From Roseimarinus sp035271585 (lineage in GTDB: Bacteria; Bacteroidota; Bacteroidia; Bacteroidales; Prolixibacteraceae), in assembly GCA_035271585.1 (NCBI GenBank), contig DATERL010000098.1, positions 73,733 through 137,732 on the forward strand: DNA of 64,000 bases, written 5' to 3'. The notes beneath the pieces are model-generated. The model was not told the DNA's origin. It searched no databases and saw only the letters and a program-made list of their open reading frames with translations. The position numbers and the translations under genes are program-made. Within the stretch, counting starts at the first letter, position 1, and each line of letters begins with the position of its first letter. Of the stretch, positions 25,911 through 35,136 are shown in pieces.

Positions 25911-27437
25911 CTAATAGGTGTATGTGGTTATCAACTGAAAAGTTTTAGGCGGAAGCACAAGTTTTATGCGTCCGCTTTGACCAATTTTCACATTATTTTC
26001 TGCAAGAGGAAAACCATTTTCGTTGGTTTTAAAGTTGTTTTTGCGATAATTAAAAAATTGAATTTGTTGATGTCTGAAATTTTCTGGCATTTCAACATCA
26101 ATAGATTGTTTTATATTTAACTGGTTTACAGCGGCTAAGGTAAAATCGTTTTCGTTATAGGTAAAAACAAATCTAAGCCCTGTGGTGTTGAGTGAACTTG
26201 TTTCAACAACTTGGCTACCCGGTTTTATGTACCTGCACATTAACGACCAAGTAAAAAACCAAGGACGAATATTCTCGTCGGCTGGATTGTTGCATATTTC
26301 GGTTCCCAAAATGTTCCACATTCCCCAGCGTTTCAGTTTATTTTTATCACCGCTGTCGTCTTGCGTGTGCATGGCATCGTCGAGCGCCCAAGCAGCAGCT
26401 CCCTGAAACCCGGTATTCATTATTTGGATTGCGGCATCGGCCATGTCGAGGCCATGCTGAAAATCGTATACCGCCATATAACTATCGGGGCTTGCGTGTG
26501 GATCGGTCTCAACTCGGGCTTGATTTTCGGGTGTATTCTTTTCAAATCCCACTTCGCCAAATAAAATTGGTTTTTCAATTGAACGGGCAATTTCAACAAG
26601 TGGTTTGTAAATGCTATCAAAACGCGCCTCACGAATTACCGATTGATCGAAATATGCATGAATTTCAAGTGCACCCAACTCATTATTAAGTTGTTTTGCA
26701 GCCTGTTCAACCCATTGCATTCCGGTATACAAACCATTGGGATGATTGTAATGCGCCACGGCATCGGGACCGGCAATGGTAACATACTTGTCGAGTTTGG
26801 CCTCTAAAATAACATTGGCGAGCATGCTTACACCTTCGCTCCATTCGTCCCAATTTCCATTGGTTGAAGCCCAATAACCATTTGGTTCGTTTACCAGGTT
26901 GAAATAGCGGATACAAGTAAACCCCTTTTGCGTAATCAAATAATCGAGATGTTTAACAATCATTTCGATCCAACGAGAATCGTTTGCCCCGGTAAGTACA
27001 TCCGAAAATCCGGCCTTGGTATCGTGCACGGCGTAGGGTGTTCCCCATTCGCCTAACATTACAGTTATGTTTTTACGCTGGCAATAATTGAGTAATTTTT
27101 CCAATGCCTTTTCTTCAGGACTGTTAAAATCCAGAATAGGATTTCCTTTATTGTCGAAACCATGGAGGTAACGCCAGTTTGCCTGATCGACCACGCGCAC
27201 TAGCCTTGGTTGCATGTAATCGAGTCGGTTGAAAACCATTTGCCATTTTTCATCGGTCATTAGTAATCCCCAATCGGCAGAGTGGCTGTCGGCATGTGGA
27301 TAGGGATCCCACTGAACACCATTGCCAATAAAATTTTGAGTAACAACCTTATCGATATTTATTTTAACCACATTGTTATTTTCACATGCTGCAAATAGCA
27401 TGACTGTAAATAGCAGTATGATTGTTTTACGTGTCAT
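25911..27437 (-). CDS. Clan GH-A glycoside hydrolase lipoprotein
   Basis: This 508-residue protein has a lipoprotein signal (F-A-A-C, Cys18), a TIM-barrel catalytic domain (about 25-420) and a C-terminal beta domain (about 425-508). The acid/base Glu184 lies in L-V-N-E-P-N and the nucleophile Glu295 in L-F-G-E-V-G-F, about 110 residues apart, as in clan GH-A (GH5, GH30, GH39 and relatives). I cannot fix the family from the sequence alone. The start F-I-G-N-G-V-Q-W-D-P is like the GH30 or GH39 side. In this locus it may be a beta-mannosidase, mannanase or glucosidase acting on the mannan backbone. It starts 11 bases after the GH130 stop, so the two are translated from one message. Confidence 0.82.
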   Translation of the reverse strand: MTRKTIILLFTVMLFAACENNNVVKINIDKVVTQNFIGNGVQWDPYPHADSHSADWGLLMTDEKWQMVFNRLDYMQPRLVRVVDQANWRYLHGFDNKGNPILDFNSPEEKALEKLLNYCQRKNITVMLGEWGTPYAVHDTKAGFSDVLTGANDSRWIEMIVKHLDYLITQKGFTCIRYFNLVNEPNGYWASTNGNWDEWSEGVSMLANVILEAKLDKYVTIAGPDAVAHYNHPNGLYTGMQWVEQAAKQLNNELGALEIHAYFDQSVIREARFDSIYKPLVEIARSIEKPILFGEVGFEKNTPENQARVETDPHASPDSYMAVYDFQHGLDMADAAIQIMNTGFQGAAAWALDDAMHTQDDSGDKNKLKRWGMWNILGTEICNNPADENIRPWFFTWSLMCRYIKPGSQVVETSSLNTTGLRFVFTYNENDFTLAAVNQLNIKQSIDVEMPENFRHQQIQFFNYRKNNFKTNENGFPLAENNVKIGQSGRIKLVLPPKTFQLITTYTY

Positions 27438-27448
27438 AATTTCGATTC

Positions 27449-28477
27449 TTATTTGCGCTTTACTTTTTCTTTTAAAATGAATTCAATGAGTTCATTTACA
27501 TTGCAAGTTGCCAACCCAACGTATTTGTCTGCAGCTCCGTAATATACATATAAAGTATCGTCGATAATTACGTTGCCGGTTGGGAAAACACAGCCTTTGT
27601 AAAACCCGTTTAACTCGTAATCGTGTTCGGGTTCCATAATCCAGTTCGATGCTCGCGCAATTACTTTGCTAGGATCATCGATATCGAGCAAGGCTGCGCC
27701 AACACGATAAAATCCTCTTCCACCATTTTCAACACCATGATAAATAATGAGCCAGCCAGCATGGGTTCTGAGTGGAGGAGTACTTCCGCCAATTTTTTCT
27801 TCCCAAGTGTTTTTTTTTCCGGCCATTAGTAGTTGACTTTGTTGGTTCCAAACCATCATATCGTCGGAGAAAGTGATCCAAATTGATGGTTCATGGCACC
27901 CGTACTTTTCTCCTTTCCACTCTTTTGGTCGGTGCAATAAGGCAAATTTGCCGTTAATTTTTTCAGGAAAAAGAATCACATCACGATCGTCGAGGTTCGA
28001 TTGCGTAATGCGGCCAAGCCGACGCCAATTCCGAAAATCTTTGGTTGTGGCCAAGCCCGAATTGGAAATATTGTTTTGATACACTGCAGGGGCAAATTCG
28101 CTGGTTTGCGGTAGTTGTATAACATCGTGCTCAAAATTCCAATACTGTCCCGGAGGATAAGGTCGATAAGCATACGTAATGTAGAACTCATCAGCAAACT
28201 TAACAATTCGAGGATCCTCAATTCCCCCCATATCGGGGCCATCGATACTTGGCGAAAAAACAGGCTGGTTCGATTGCCGAACAAAATTAATACCGTCGGT
28301 GCTGGTCGCTAATCCAAATCGAATAATATGGTCGAGATCATCGCCAGCAGCGCGGTATAACATGTAAAATTTACCATTTTCAAACCAAACTCCAGGATTA
28401 CACACTACTAAGTTTTCCCAGAAGTTTTCTGAATTAGGTTTTAAAATTGGATTATTATCGCATTTTTTTAGTCTCAT
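27449..28477 (-). CDS. GH130 beta-mannoside phosphorylase
   Basis: This 342-residue protein is a five-bladed beta-propeller of family GH130. It has no signal peptide, so it acts in the cytoplasm. The G-G-I-E-D-P-R motif at 84-90 includes the Asp (Asp88) expected as proton donor. R-D-V-I-L-F-P-E-K and C-H-E-P-S-I-W-I are further family blocks. Such enzymes cleave beta-mannosides such as mannosyl-glucose or mannobiose with inorganic phosphate, giving mannose-1-phosphate and saving ATP. The exact subfamily and linkage cannot be read here, and a hydrolytic beta-1,2-mannosidase is possible. It starts 23 bases after the esterase stop. Confidence 0.9.
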   Translation of the reverse strand: MRLKKCDNNPILKPNSENFWENLVVCNPGVWFENGKFYMLYRAAGDDLDHIIRFGLATSTDGINFVRQSNQPVFSPSIDGPDMGGIEDPRIVKFADEFYITYAYRPYPPGQYWNFEHDVIQLPQTSEFAPAVYQNNISNSGLATTKDFRNWRRLGRITQSNLDDRDVILFPEKINGKFALLHRPKEWKGEKYGCHEPSIWITFSDDMMVWNQQSQLLMAGKKNTWEEKIGGSTPPLRTHAGWLIIYHGVENGGRGFYRVGAALLDIDDPSKVIARASNWIMEPEHDYELNGFYKGCVFPTGNVIIDDTLYVYYGAADKYVGLATCNVNELIEFILKEKVKRK

Positions 28478-28500
28478 TCAATTTTCTTTAAAATGAATAA

Positions 28501-29319
28501 TTACATTCCCTTTTGGAGGATTTCATTGATCGAGTTCACAATTAAAAAACAGGCCGGAGCCACCACTTGCCCATGATCGAAACCATCGAGTTCAAAAAGA
28601 AAAACAGTAGTTGGATTCATTGATTTCATGTAAGCGTAAAGCAGGGCATTTTCTTCGTAACGCGCCGAAAGTTCAAGATTTCGGTCGCCAGTTATCAAAT
28701 ACAAAGGAGCTACATTGGATCGCGTATGATAAAGTGGTGCATATTGATCAACAATACGATGTCGCTCGTCAATTTTGCATTCTTCTCTAATGGTAGAGTG
28801 GGTAATGGCCTGGCCACTAATGGGAAACAAAGCTGCAATTTTTTTTATATCGATACTATATTTCTTCAACCATTGTTCGTCCAGTCCAATCATTAGAGTA
28901 AGATAGCCACCAGCCGAATGACCCGAAACAAATATTTTTTCGGAATCGCCCCCATACTTCTCAATGTTATTAAAAGCCCATGCCACCGAAGCGGCAGCAT
29001 CGTCGATGTAGGCAGGATGCTTTGCATTGGGACTTTTACGATAATTGACAGCAATAACAGCAAAACCCTGTTCTTTAAATTGCTCGGGAATATGCTTTTC
29101 GCCTTCTTTTAAACCTCCACCATGAAACCAAACAATAGTAGCATATCCTTCTTTATCATTTGGATAATAAAGATCGAGAATGCAGCGTTGTTTTGTGTAA
29201 TCATCAGTGGGATTCAACCGATAACTAATGTCATTAATAGTAGTGTAATTGGCTTGTTGAGCTCTGGCATAAAGCGATAGCATTAAAAATGCAACTAATA
29301 AAAAATTAAATAACTTCAT
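28501..29319 (-). CDS. Secreted alpha/beta-hydrolase esterase
   Basis: This 272-residue protein has a signal peptide (Ala-Arg-Ala-Gln, cut near residue 20) and one alpha/beta-hydrolase domain of the lipase/esterase (hormone-sensitive-lipase-like, formerly CE10) type. The oxyanion motif is F-H-G-G-G near residue 65. The nucleophile sits in G-H-S-A-G-G near 134, the acid in the I-T-G-D-R region near 210, and the catalytic His in F-D-H-G near 248. Within the locus it is a good candidate for removing acetyl or other ester groups from mannan. It precedes GH130 by 23 bases. Confidence 0.85.
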   Translation of the reverse strand: MKLFNFLLVAFLMLSLYARAQQANYTTINDISYRLNPTDDYTKQRCILDLYYPNDKEGYATIVWFHGGGLKEGEKHIPEQFKEQGFAVIAVNYRKSPNAKHPAYIDDAAASVAWAFNNIEKYGGDSEKIFVSGHSAGGYLTLMIGLDEQWLKKYSIDIKKIAALFPISGQAITHSTIREECKIDERHRIVDQYAPLYHTRSNVAPLYLITGDRNLELSARYEENALLYAYMKSMNPTTVFLFELDGFDHGQVVAPACFLIVNSINEILQKGM

Positions 29320-29570
29320 GTTTAATACTATTTTGAAAATGATACACTTTTAAAAAAATGTTTATTGAAGGAAATAGATTCCAACTGCAAATAAGTTTTA
29401 AAGATACATTTCATACGCACATTATTTATTTTTAGTTATAGTATTGCGCGATCCTGCAAGATCGTGAAAAATCACATATTTTAACTTTACTTGTGTTTAC
29501 CATAAATATCGAAACAAATTGCAATTCGATAAATAAGCGAACATATTTCTCCACTGGGCTAGGCAATTAA

Positions 29571-31754
29571 TTATTCGGTTACAATAATTATTCGACTTCT
29601 ATCCTCCAGAACAATGTTTCCTGATTTTACGTGAATTTTACAAATATATGCACCTGATTTAAGAGCACTATCATGCCTCCATTGTATTGTATGTTTGCCT
29701 TTTAGAAGGTATTCGTCAAACAACTGATATTGCAAATTCCCCATTAAATTTAATATTTCAATTTGAACATTTCCATTTATCGGAACTGAGTATTCAATAG
29801 TTAAAAGATTATTTGAAGGTATCGGGTATATTTTATTAATTAATTTTTTCCCATTATTTAATGCTTTTTCTAAAAATCCAACTTCCTCTTCCTCCTCTTC
29901 TTCATCTTCCTCTTCATCGATTACGCCTTTTTGATAGTCAATTTGCATAACACCAAGATAATAATACTGAGTTCCGTTATTGTTATTGGCGCCAGCAGAA
30001 ACATCGATAATAATTGTTCCATCGACCGATGGTTTCATTTTAGAAACAACTGCTGTTTTTGATGTATTGTTTGATGCATCGAGCGTAGTAATCTCACTTG
30101 TATTTCCTGAAACTTTGTATTGTGCTTCCCGATTATCGTTAGCACCATCGCGCGATGCAAAAAATGTTAAGGTATAAACAGATGCTAAATCTAGATTCGA
30201 AAGCGTAACCCCAGCGGTAGGCTCAATTACGCCACTGTGAACAAATGTATTTCCAAAGAAACTATCAGAAGTTGCATTGGAACCGTATCCCAAAGTAGCG
30301 TCGGGATTGGTTGTGCCGGTTTCGTTAATTCCGGTAAAAGCATCGTGCACCCACAGCGAAATGCAAGAGCTATTTCCTTCCTTGTTTATCAAATCGGAAA
30401 GCACTTCGCCACCGGTTGCTGAGGTCATATTATTCCAATAACCCGATGAGTTTTTACTCCCAAAATCAATAAATACAGTCCCATCTTCATCGCACTCAAC
30501 CTCTTGCCTTTCAGAAACGATTTTGATAGCGCCAATAAAATAATACTTGCTCGAATTTGTATTATTCGGGCCTGGGGCTACATTAATAATTATTGTACCC
30601 TCGCTTGAAGGTTTAATATTTTCAACAGTAACAATGTTCTCTGTATTGTTAGCTGGGTCGAGATATAAGGTATCGATGCTTTCGCCAACAACCTGATAAG
30701 CTGTTTCTCTATTGTCAGATACTCCTGTGCGCGATGCAAAAAACGAGAGCGAATACAAGCTGTTTCTGTTAAGTCCAGCTAAGGTTAATCCTCCTGTTGG
30801 TTCGCTTACACCGCTGTGGGGTTCAACACTACCAAAAAAACTATCGGAGGTAGCAGACGAAGGTAGTTTCAAGTTTTCAGCAGGGGTTGAAGTGCCTGTG
30901 GTATTTACTCCTGTAAAAGGATCATGAACCCATGCCGAAATACCAGTATTCTGGTTTTGAGAATTAATTAAATATAATTTGGTTTCTTTTGTAGCAGATT
31001 GAAAATTATTCCATCCTTTTCCCGAAAGCGTGGTACCAAAATCGATATTTATTGTGTCAATATTACTGTATATTCTGCTGTAATCTAAAATATCAGTGCT
31101 CACAACTCGGTTTTTCAGAAGAGTATGAGCGTCATCGTTAAGATGTACCCCATCGCCAGAGTCGTATTTTGAATTAACAGTTCCATCTTCGTTGGCAATA
31201 TCTGTCCAAAAATCGATGCATTTATTTCCAAGATTTCGAGAAATTGAGTCTCGTACATCCATCAAATTTTGTCTTAATTCAGCAGAAATATTTCGTGGTT
31301 GTGTTGTGGTAATATATACAGGAATACTTCTGGAATAAGCAAGTTGAGCTAGTTTCAAATAATTGAATAACTGCTCTTCTACCGTGTAACCTTTTGCGGC
31401 ATCGTTAGTCGGAAGGTTAATAATAATAACATCGGGGTTGAGTGACAGTGCTTTCGTAATATTATGGTTTTCATCGGGCGCTGGTCGGCCATCGGGTGCA
31501 GTATAATCAGATGGCATAACATGATACGTTGTATATCCACCTATGGCAAGATTTGTTACAGTACTATTGGCATTTATTGACTGAACATACTGTCGATACT
31601 GGTTTACCCAGCCATTTGCTGCATTTTTAGGACCAGAACCTGCAGCGGTTGAAGATCCCAGGATCACAATATTGATGACTTTGTCTTCTGCAAAAAGGTT
31701 GTTTCCTAATGCGAAGAACAAACAAAATGTAATAAGTAGACTTAATTTTTTCAT
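29571..31754 (-). CDS. T9SS-exported SGNH esterase with a duplicated unknown module
   Basis: This 727-residue protein has a signal peptide (about 1-22) and an SGNH hydrolase domain (about 25-225). The catalytic set is visible: Ser35 in G-S-S-T, Gly72, Asn117 in P-T-N-D and Asp201/His204 in D-G-V-H-L. Two copies of an unknown beta-rich module follow (about 235-412 and 427-606), both with W-V-H-D-x-F-T-G and A-T-S-D-S-F-F-G. A 13-residue acidic stretch (about 613-623) leads to a T9SS type A domain (about 640-727). It is probably a secreted carbohydrate esterase acting on acetylated mannan, the repeats perhaps binding glycan. It is 44 bases after the GH26 gene. Confidence 0.85.
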   Translation of the reverse strand: MKKLSLLITFCLFFALGNNLFAEDKVINIVILGSSTAAGSGPKNAANGWVNQYRQYVQSINANSTVTNLAIGGYTTYHVMPSDYTAPDGRPAPDENHNITKALSLNPDVIIINLPTNDAAKGYTVEEQLFNYLKLAQLAYSRSIPVYITTTQPRNISAELRQNLMDVRDSISRNLGNKCIDFWTDIANEDGTVNSKYDSGDGVHLNDDAHTLLKNRVVSTDILDYSRIYSNIDTINIDFGTTLSGKGWNNFQSATKETKLYLINSQNQNTGISAWVHDPFTGVNTTGTSTPAENLKLPSSATSDSFFGSVEPHSGVSEPTGGLTLAGLNRNSLYSLSFFASRTGVSDNRETAYQVVGESIDTLYLDPANNTENIVTVENIKPSSEGTIIINVAPGPNNTNSSKYYFIGAIKIVSERQEVECDEDGTVFIDFGSKNSSGYWNNMTSATGGEVLSDLINKEGNSSCISLWVHDAFTGINETGTTNPDATLGYGSNATSDSFFGNTFVHSGVIEPTAGVTLSNLDLASVYTLTFFASRDGANDNREAQYKVSGNTSEITTLDASNNTSKTAVVSKMKPSVDGTIIIDVSAGANNNNGTQYYYLGVMQIDYQKGVIDEEEDEEEEEEEVGFLEKALNNGKKLINKIYPIPSNNLLTIEYSVPINGNVQIEILNLMGNLQYQLFDEYLLKGKHTIQWRHDSALKSGAYICKIHVKSGNIVLEDRSRIIIVTE
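29937..31052 (-). repeat. Tandem duplication of a ~180-residue module inside the SGNH esterase gene
   Basis: The modules encoded at 30519-31052 and 29937-30476 share the same order of motifs: I-D-F-G, W-N-N, W-V-H-D, F-T-G, A-T-S-D-S-F-F-G, H-S-G-V, E-P-T, F-F-A-S-R, D-N-R-E, and a closing G-x-x-x-I. The copies have diverged in sequence, so the duplication is not recent. Confidence 0.8.
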
Positions 31755-31798
31755 AACTAAAAATTTTTAGGGTTGACAATAGAGAAAAACTTTTATGT

Positions 31799-32977
31799 TT
31801 ATTTTATTTCATATCCTTTGGGCATTTGATACATTGGCGGCAGATCCTTGCTAAAAAGTGTAACCTGACTTTTGTAGAACTTCAGAAAGTTGTTGCTGCT
31901 TGATTGACCTTTGAATGGAGCATAAAAATGGTTTCGTGTGCCTTTGGGATCGTACATATTGCGCCAAAAAACAACAAGACTGGCACTGCGACCCGATAAG
32001 GGTGATAGCATTTCGTTGGTCCAGTATTCGTTATAATTATTTCCAAGGCCTTCGAGACCAGTTTCGGTTACACCAAATGGCTTCATTTTTTGATGCGACA
32101 ACTTCGATAGATTCGTTAAATTATTGGTAAAAGCTTCGATATTGGTTCCATGGTAGCAATCCATCCCTAAAAAATCGACATAATCGTCGCCAGGCCAACG
32201 AAAGAGTAAGTCCTCGCTAGGTTGAACGAAATCCATTTGTGGCGATATGGCATAAATAAAATGGTGAATTTGTTTTTCATTGCGAAGGTAGTTAAGCGTA
32301 AACCGCCATAAGCCAATAAATTCTTCTTCGGTAGCGCACTTTTTCCCCCACCAGTTCCAAGTTTGGGTGTGCTCGTGAAAAGGGCGGAAAATAATGGGTA
32401 TTGGTCTTCCATTGTTATCGGTTAATGTATTGGCAAAGGCCGCTAAATTATCGAGCCATGTTTTGAATTTTATATTGATGGCACTCCCGTCTTTTAATAT
32501 TTCACTTACTACCTTTTTACTTGAGTTATCCCATGCCGTACCACCTGTGAGCGGGTTATCGGCATGCCAACAATAGGTAATAACTTCGCCACGGGCATAA
32601 GCCTCTTTGGTTACACGACGAACATCGTTGAACAATGGACCGTTAATACTGGAATCCGCTTGGTATTCAATTTTTGCAAAATCGAGGCTAACCACTGCTG
32701 GATAATCGCCACAAATATCTTTTATATCCGATCGTCCGGGTTCGTTATTCCAATTTCGCCCGTACAATAAACTCTCGTGATGCCCAACCATACAACCTTG
32801 TTTGCGTATGGCCCACAGGTTAGCATAAAGCGCTTTTGTTTCGGCACTAGCGTCTTTATCGTACATGCTAAGTTCAATTATTTCGCTATCAATATTATTT
32901 TCAAGGGTCTGAGCAATATCGCAATTACCAAGTAGTATTACAGTTAAGAGTATCGTTATGATGTTCATTTTCCTCAT
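31799..32977 (-). CDS. GH26 beta-mannanase lipoprotein (copy A)
   Basis: This 392-residue protein has a lipoprotein signal (L-G-N-C, Cys19) and one GH26 TIM-barrel domain (about 42-385). The acid/base is Glu202 in F-H-E-H and the nucleophile Glu305 in V-T-E-T-G. Conserved W-H-A-D-N-P and Y-A-I-S-P-Q blocks support endo-beta-1,4-mannanase activity, a retaining cleavage of the mannan backbone. It is a close paralogue of copy B, with catalytic residues at identical numbers, and starts 15 bases after copy B ends. A lipid anchor on the cell surface would let it feed SusC/SusD, while a periplasmic copy would finish the oligosaccharides; I cannot tell which copy is where. Confidence 0.93.
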   Translation of the reverse strand: MRKMNIITILLTVILLGNCDIAQTLENNIDSEIIELSMYDKDASAETKALYANLWAIRKQGCMVGHHESLLYGRNWNNEPGRSDIKDICGDYPAVVSLDFAKIEYQADSSINGPLFNDVRRVTKEAYARGEVITYCWHADNPLTGGTAWDNSSKKVVSEILKDGSAINIKFKTWLDNLAAFANTLTDNNGRPIPIIFRPFHEHTQTWNWWGKKCATEEEFIGLWRFTLNYLRNEKQIHHFIYAISPQMDFVQPSEDLLFRWPGDDYVDFLGMDCYHGTNIEAFTNNLTNLSKLSHQKMKPFGVTETGLEGLGNNYNEYWTNEMLSPLSGRSASLVVFWRNMYDPKGTRNHFYAPFKGQSSSNNFLKFYKSQVTLFSKDLPPMYQMPKGYEIK

Positions 32978-32992
32978 TATTAATTTTACAAC

Positions 32993-34180
32993 TTATTGTA
33001 CTGCTATGTTTTCGACAGGTGCATACATGTTGGGCAAGTCGTTACTGAAAAGCATGATTTGGCTGTTGTAGAAACGTTTAAAATCTTTTTCGGAAGCATG
33101 GCCTGCTACCGGCCCGTAAAAGTGATGACCTTGCTGTTTCGGATCGTAGGCATTTCGCCACATAACCACCATGCCAACTTTACGGCCAATAAAGGGTTTT
33201 AGCATTTCGTTGGTCCAATATTCAGCGTATGGAACTCCGTCTTTTAAGATTCCTTCGACCCCAGTCTCGGTAACCCCACATGGTTTTTGTTTTTCTTTCG
33301 AAAGGGCTGCCAAATTGGTAAGGTTACTGATAAAGGCATCGGTATAATTTCCGTGATAACAATCCATGCCAATAAAATCGACATAATCGTCGCCCGGATA
33401 ACGGAAGAGTAAATCTTCGGCAGGTTGTAATCCATCCATTTGTGGTGAGATAGCATATAGGAAGTTGTGTACTCCTTTTTGGTCGCGAAGGTATTCAATG
33501 GTAAATTTCCAAAAGCGGATAAATTCATCGTCGGTAGCGCATTTTCGACCCCACCAGCTCCAGGTTTGAGTATGCTCGTGATAGGGGCGAAAAAGAATGG
33601 GAATTAAATTTCCATCATCGCCCTTCAAATTATTGGCAAAAGCAGCTAATTTATCGAGCCATTGCAAGTATTTAGTGTGGATGCTACTACCTTCGGTTAA
33701 AATTTCTTTTACAACATTGTTGTTGCTATTGTCCCATGAGTCGCCTCCGGTAAGCGGATTATTGAGGTGGCAACAAGCTGTAATTACTTCGCCACGGTTG
33801 TAAGCTTCAATAATCACCCTTCGGCGAATAGCATTTGCTGAGCTGGTGCTGCTGCGGTCGTCCATTATCTCGGCAAAATCGACACTAAAAACAGCCGGAT
33901 AATCACCACAAATCTCTTTCGCGTCCGAGCGTCCAGGTTCGTTATACCAAAACCGCCCGTACCATAAATCGTCGTGATGACCAAACATGGTTCCTTTTTG
34001 TTGAATGGCCCAAAGGTTAGCCAGCAATGCTTTAGTTTGGGTGGTAGCCTGCCCATCAATAATACTGAGATTAATTTGAGGCTCTTTCTCCTTTTCAGTT
34101 ATAGGATCATCAGCAGGTTTGCAGCTGCATGAAAGACTAATAAAGAGCACCAAAATAATATTCCATTTAATAAAACCCAT
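32993..34180 (-). CDS. GH26 beta-mannanase lipoprotein (copy B)
   Basis: This 395-residue protein has a lipoprotein signal with two possible lipid cysteines (Cys18 or Cys20) and a GH26 domain (about 44-388). Glu202 in Y-H-E-H is the acid/base and Glu305 in V-T-E-T-G the nucleophile. It differs from copy A mainly in loops, such as the R-S-S-T-S-S-A-N-A-I-R-R stretch near 110-120 against Q-A-D-S-S-I-N-G-P-L-F-N-D, and in the inserted K-D-G-V-P-Y near the nucleophile. The cleft ends and mode of action probably differ too. It is the first enzyme gene after the SusC/SusD/lipoprotein trio, from which it is separated by a GC-rich intrinsic terminator. Confidence 0.93.
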   Translation of the reverse strand: MGFIKWNIILVLFISLSCSCKPADDPITEKEKEPQINLSIIDGQATTQTKALLANLWAIQQKGTMFGHHDDLWYGRFWYNEPGRSDAKEICGDYPAVFSVDFAEIMDDRSSTSSANAIRRRVIIEAYNRGEVITACCHLNNPLTGGDSWDNSNNNVVKEILTEGSSIHTKYLQWLDKLAAFANNLKGDDGNLIPILFRPYHEHTQTWSWWGRKCATDDEFIRFWKFTIEYLRDQKGVHNFLYAISPQMDGLQPAEDLLFRYPGDDYVDFIGMDCYHGNYTDAFISNLTNLAALSKEKQKPCGVTETGVEGILKDGVPYAEYWTNEMLKPFIGRKVGMVVMWRNAYDPKQQGHHFYGPVAGHASEKDFKRFYNSQIMLFSNDLPNMYAPVENIAVQ

Positions 34181-34198
34181 TCCTGTTTTTTTTAATTG

Positions 34199-34233
34199 AT
34201 AAAAAGAATAAAAGCCCCCGCACTAACGGGGGC
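34199..34233 (-). terminator. Intra-locus terminator between binding and enzyme genes
   Basis: On the minus strand a 7-bp all-GC stem (GCCCCCG/CGGGGGC, 34214-34220 with 34227-34233) with a six-base loop is followed by TTTTATTCTTTTT. It lies between the stop of the surface lipoprotein gene and the start of GH26 copy B. It should cut enzyme expression relative to SusC/SusD. Confidence 0.85.
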
Positions 34234-34252
34234 CTTACCACTATGAAACTAT

Positions 34253-35122
34253 TTAATTATTCTTAACTAACTCAATATCGTATTGATAAGACCAACTAAG
34301 GTAGTTATCATGCGCACCATAATCCCAATAAGGTTCTTCGGGTTTATATTTTAGTACGTACATCAAATGCATGCCGCCTTCGGTTTTTGTAACCTTGGCT
34401 TCAGCGCTTTTTCCGTCTTTTATAATGTACATGGTATTGCTGTTCAAATCCATTTCCCACTTTGAAGTCCCTTCGGGAATCAAATGGCGAATTTTGGATG
34501 AAATATCAACTCCATCATTAGCAAAAACACCATAAGCACCATCGGGACCAGCATTGTTGATAAGGCTGCCGTAGGTACGTCCATTTTCGTATCCTTCGTA
34601 AACAATTTCGATGCTGTTGTCCACTTCGGGAATCGCTTTGGGAAATTTTGTTGAAATTTCTTCAGCCCATTCACTCCCATATTCCTGTTTAATTGATATT
34701 TCCTGTTTAGCGTAAGCGTACTTACCAATGTAAAATAAATCGTAGGGTTCAATAATAATAGTCCAAACCAAGGGTTCGCCAGCTTTTGATGTTACGGTAA
34801 TCTCTGATTTATATTCGGCATTGTTAAAATTTAACACCCCTCCGGTTTCAACGTTGGCCGATGCATCATACGATAGTACTATGCTTTCGACTTTTACTGC
34901 GACAAAATTGAGCCCCGTTTGATCGACAAAAGCAGTAATGGTTTGTTCAAACTCGTCGCGAATAATAGTTGAAGGGCCAATTTGATTTTCGAGCGTAATT
35001 GCAAGTACGTTTCGCTCTTTATTCCATTTTCCATCCAAAATTTCGGACATAGGGTCTTTCTGGCACGAGAACATAAGCAGTGCCAATGAGACCAATATGG
35101 TAGTTTTAAATATTTGTTTCAT
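34253..35122 (-). CDS. Surface glycan-binding lipoprotein candidate
   Basis: This 289-residue protein has a lipoprotein signal (F-S-C, Cys20) followed by beta-rich sequence. Residues about 28-122 look like an Ig-type domain; about 160-288 form a second domain with aromatic residues (W-A-E-E, W-E-M-D, P-Y-W-D-Y-G, Y-L-S-W-S-Y) that could stack on sugars. I do not recognise a named family. Its position directly after susD, 14 bases away, is that of SusE/SusF-type surface glycan-binding proteins. Mannan binding is inferred from context. A terminator follows the gene. Confidence 0.75.
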   Translation of the reverse strand: MKQIFKTTILVSLALLMFSCQKDPMSEILDGKWNKERNVLAITLENQIGPSTIIRDEFEQTITAFVDQTGLNFVAVKVESIVLSYDASANVETGGVLNFNNAEYKSEITVTSKAGEPLVWTIIIEPYDLFYIGKYAYAKQEISIKQEYGSEWAEEISTKFPKAIPEVDNSIEIVYEGYENGRTYGSLINNAGPDGAYGVFANDGVDISSKIRHLIPEGTSKWEMDLNSNTMYIIKDGKSAEAKVTKTEGGMHLMYVLKYKPEEPYWDYGAHDNYLSWSYQYDIELVKNN

Positions 35123-35136
35123 CGTGTTCAGATTTT

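Noticed and set aside
29445..29475. Terminator between the SGNH esterase and alpha/beta-hydrolase genes
   Set aside because: A GATC/GATC-cored hairpin (near 29450-29470) exists but no T run follows on the minus strand, so termination is not supported.
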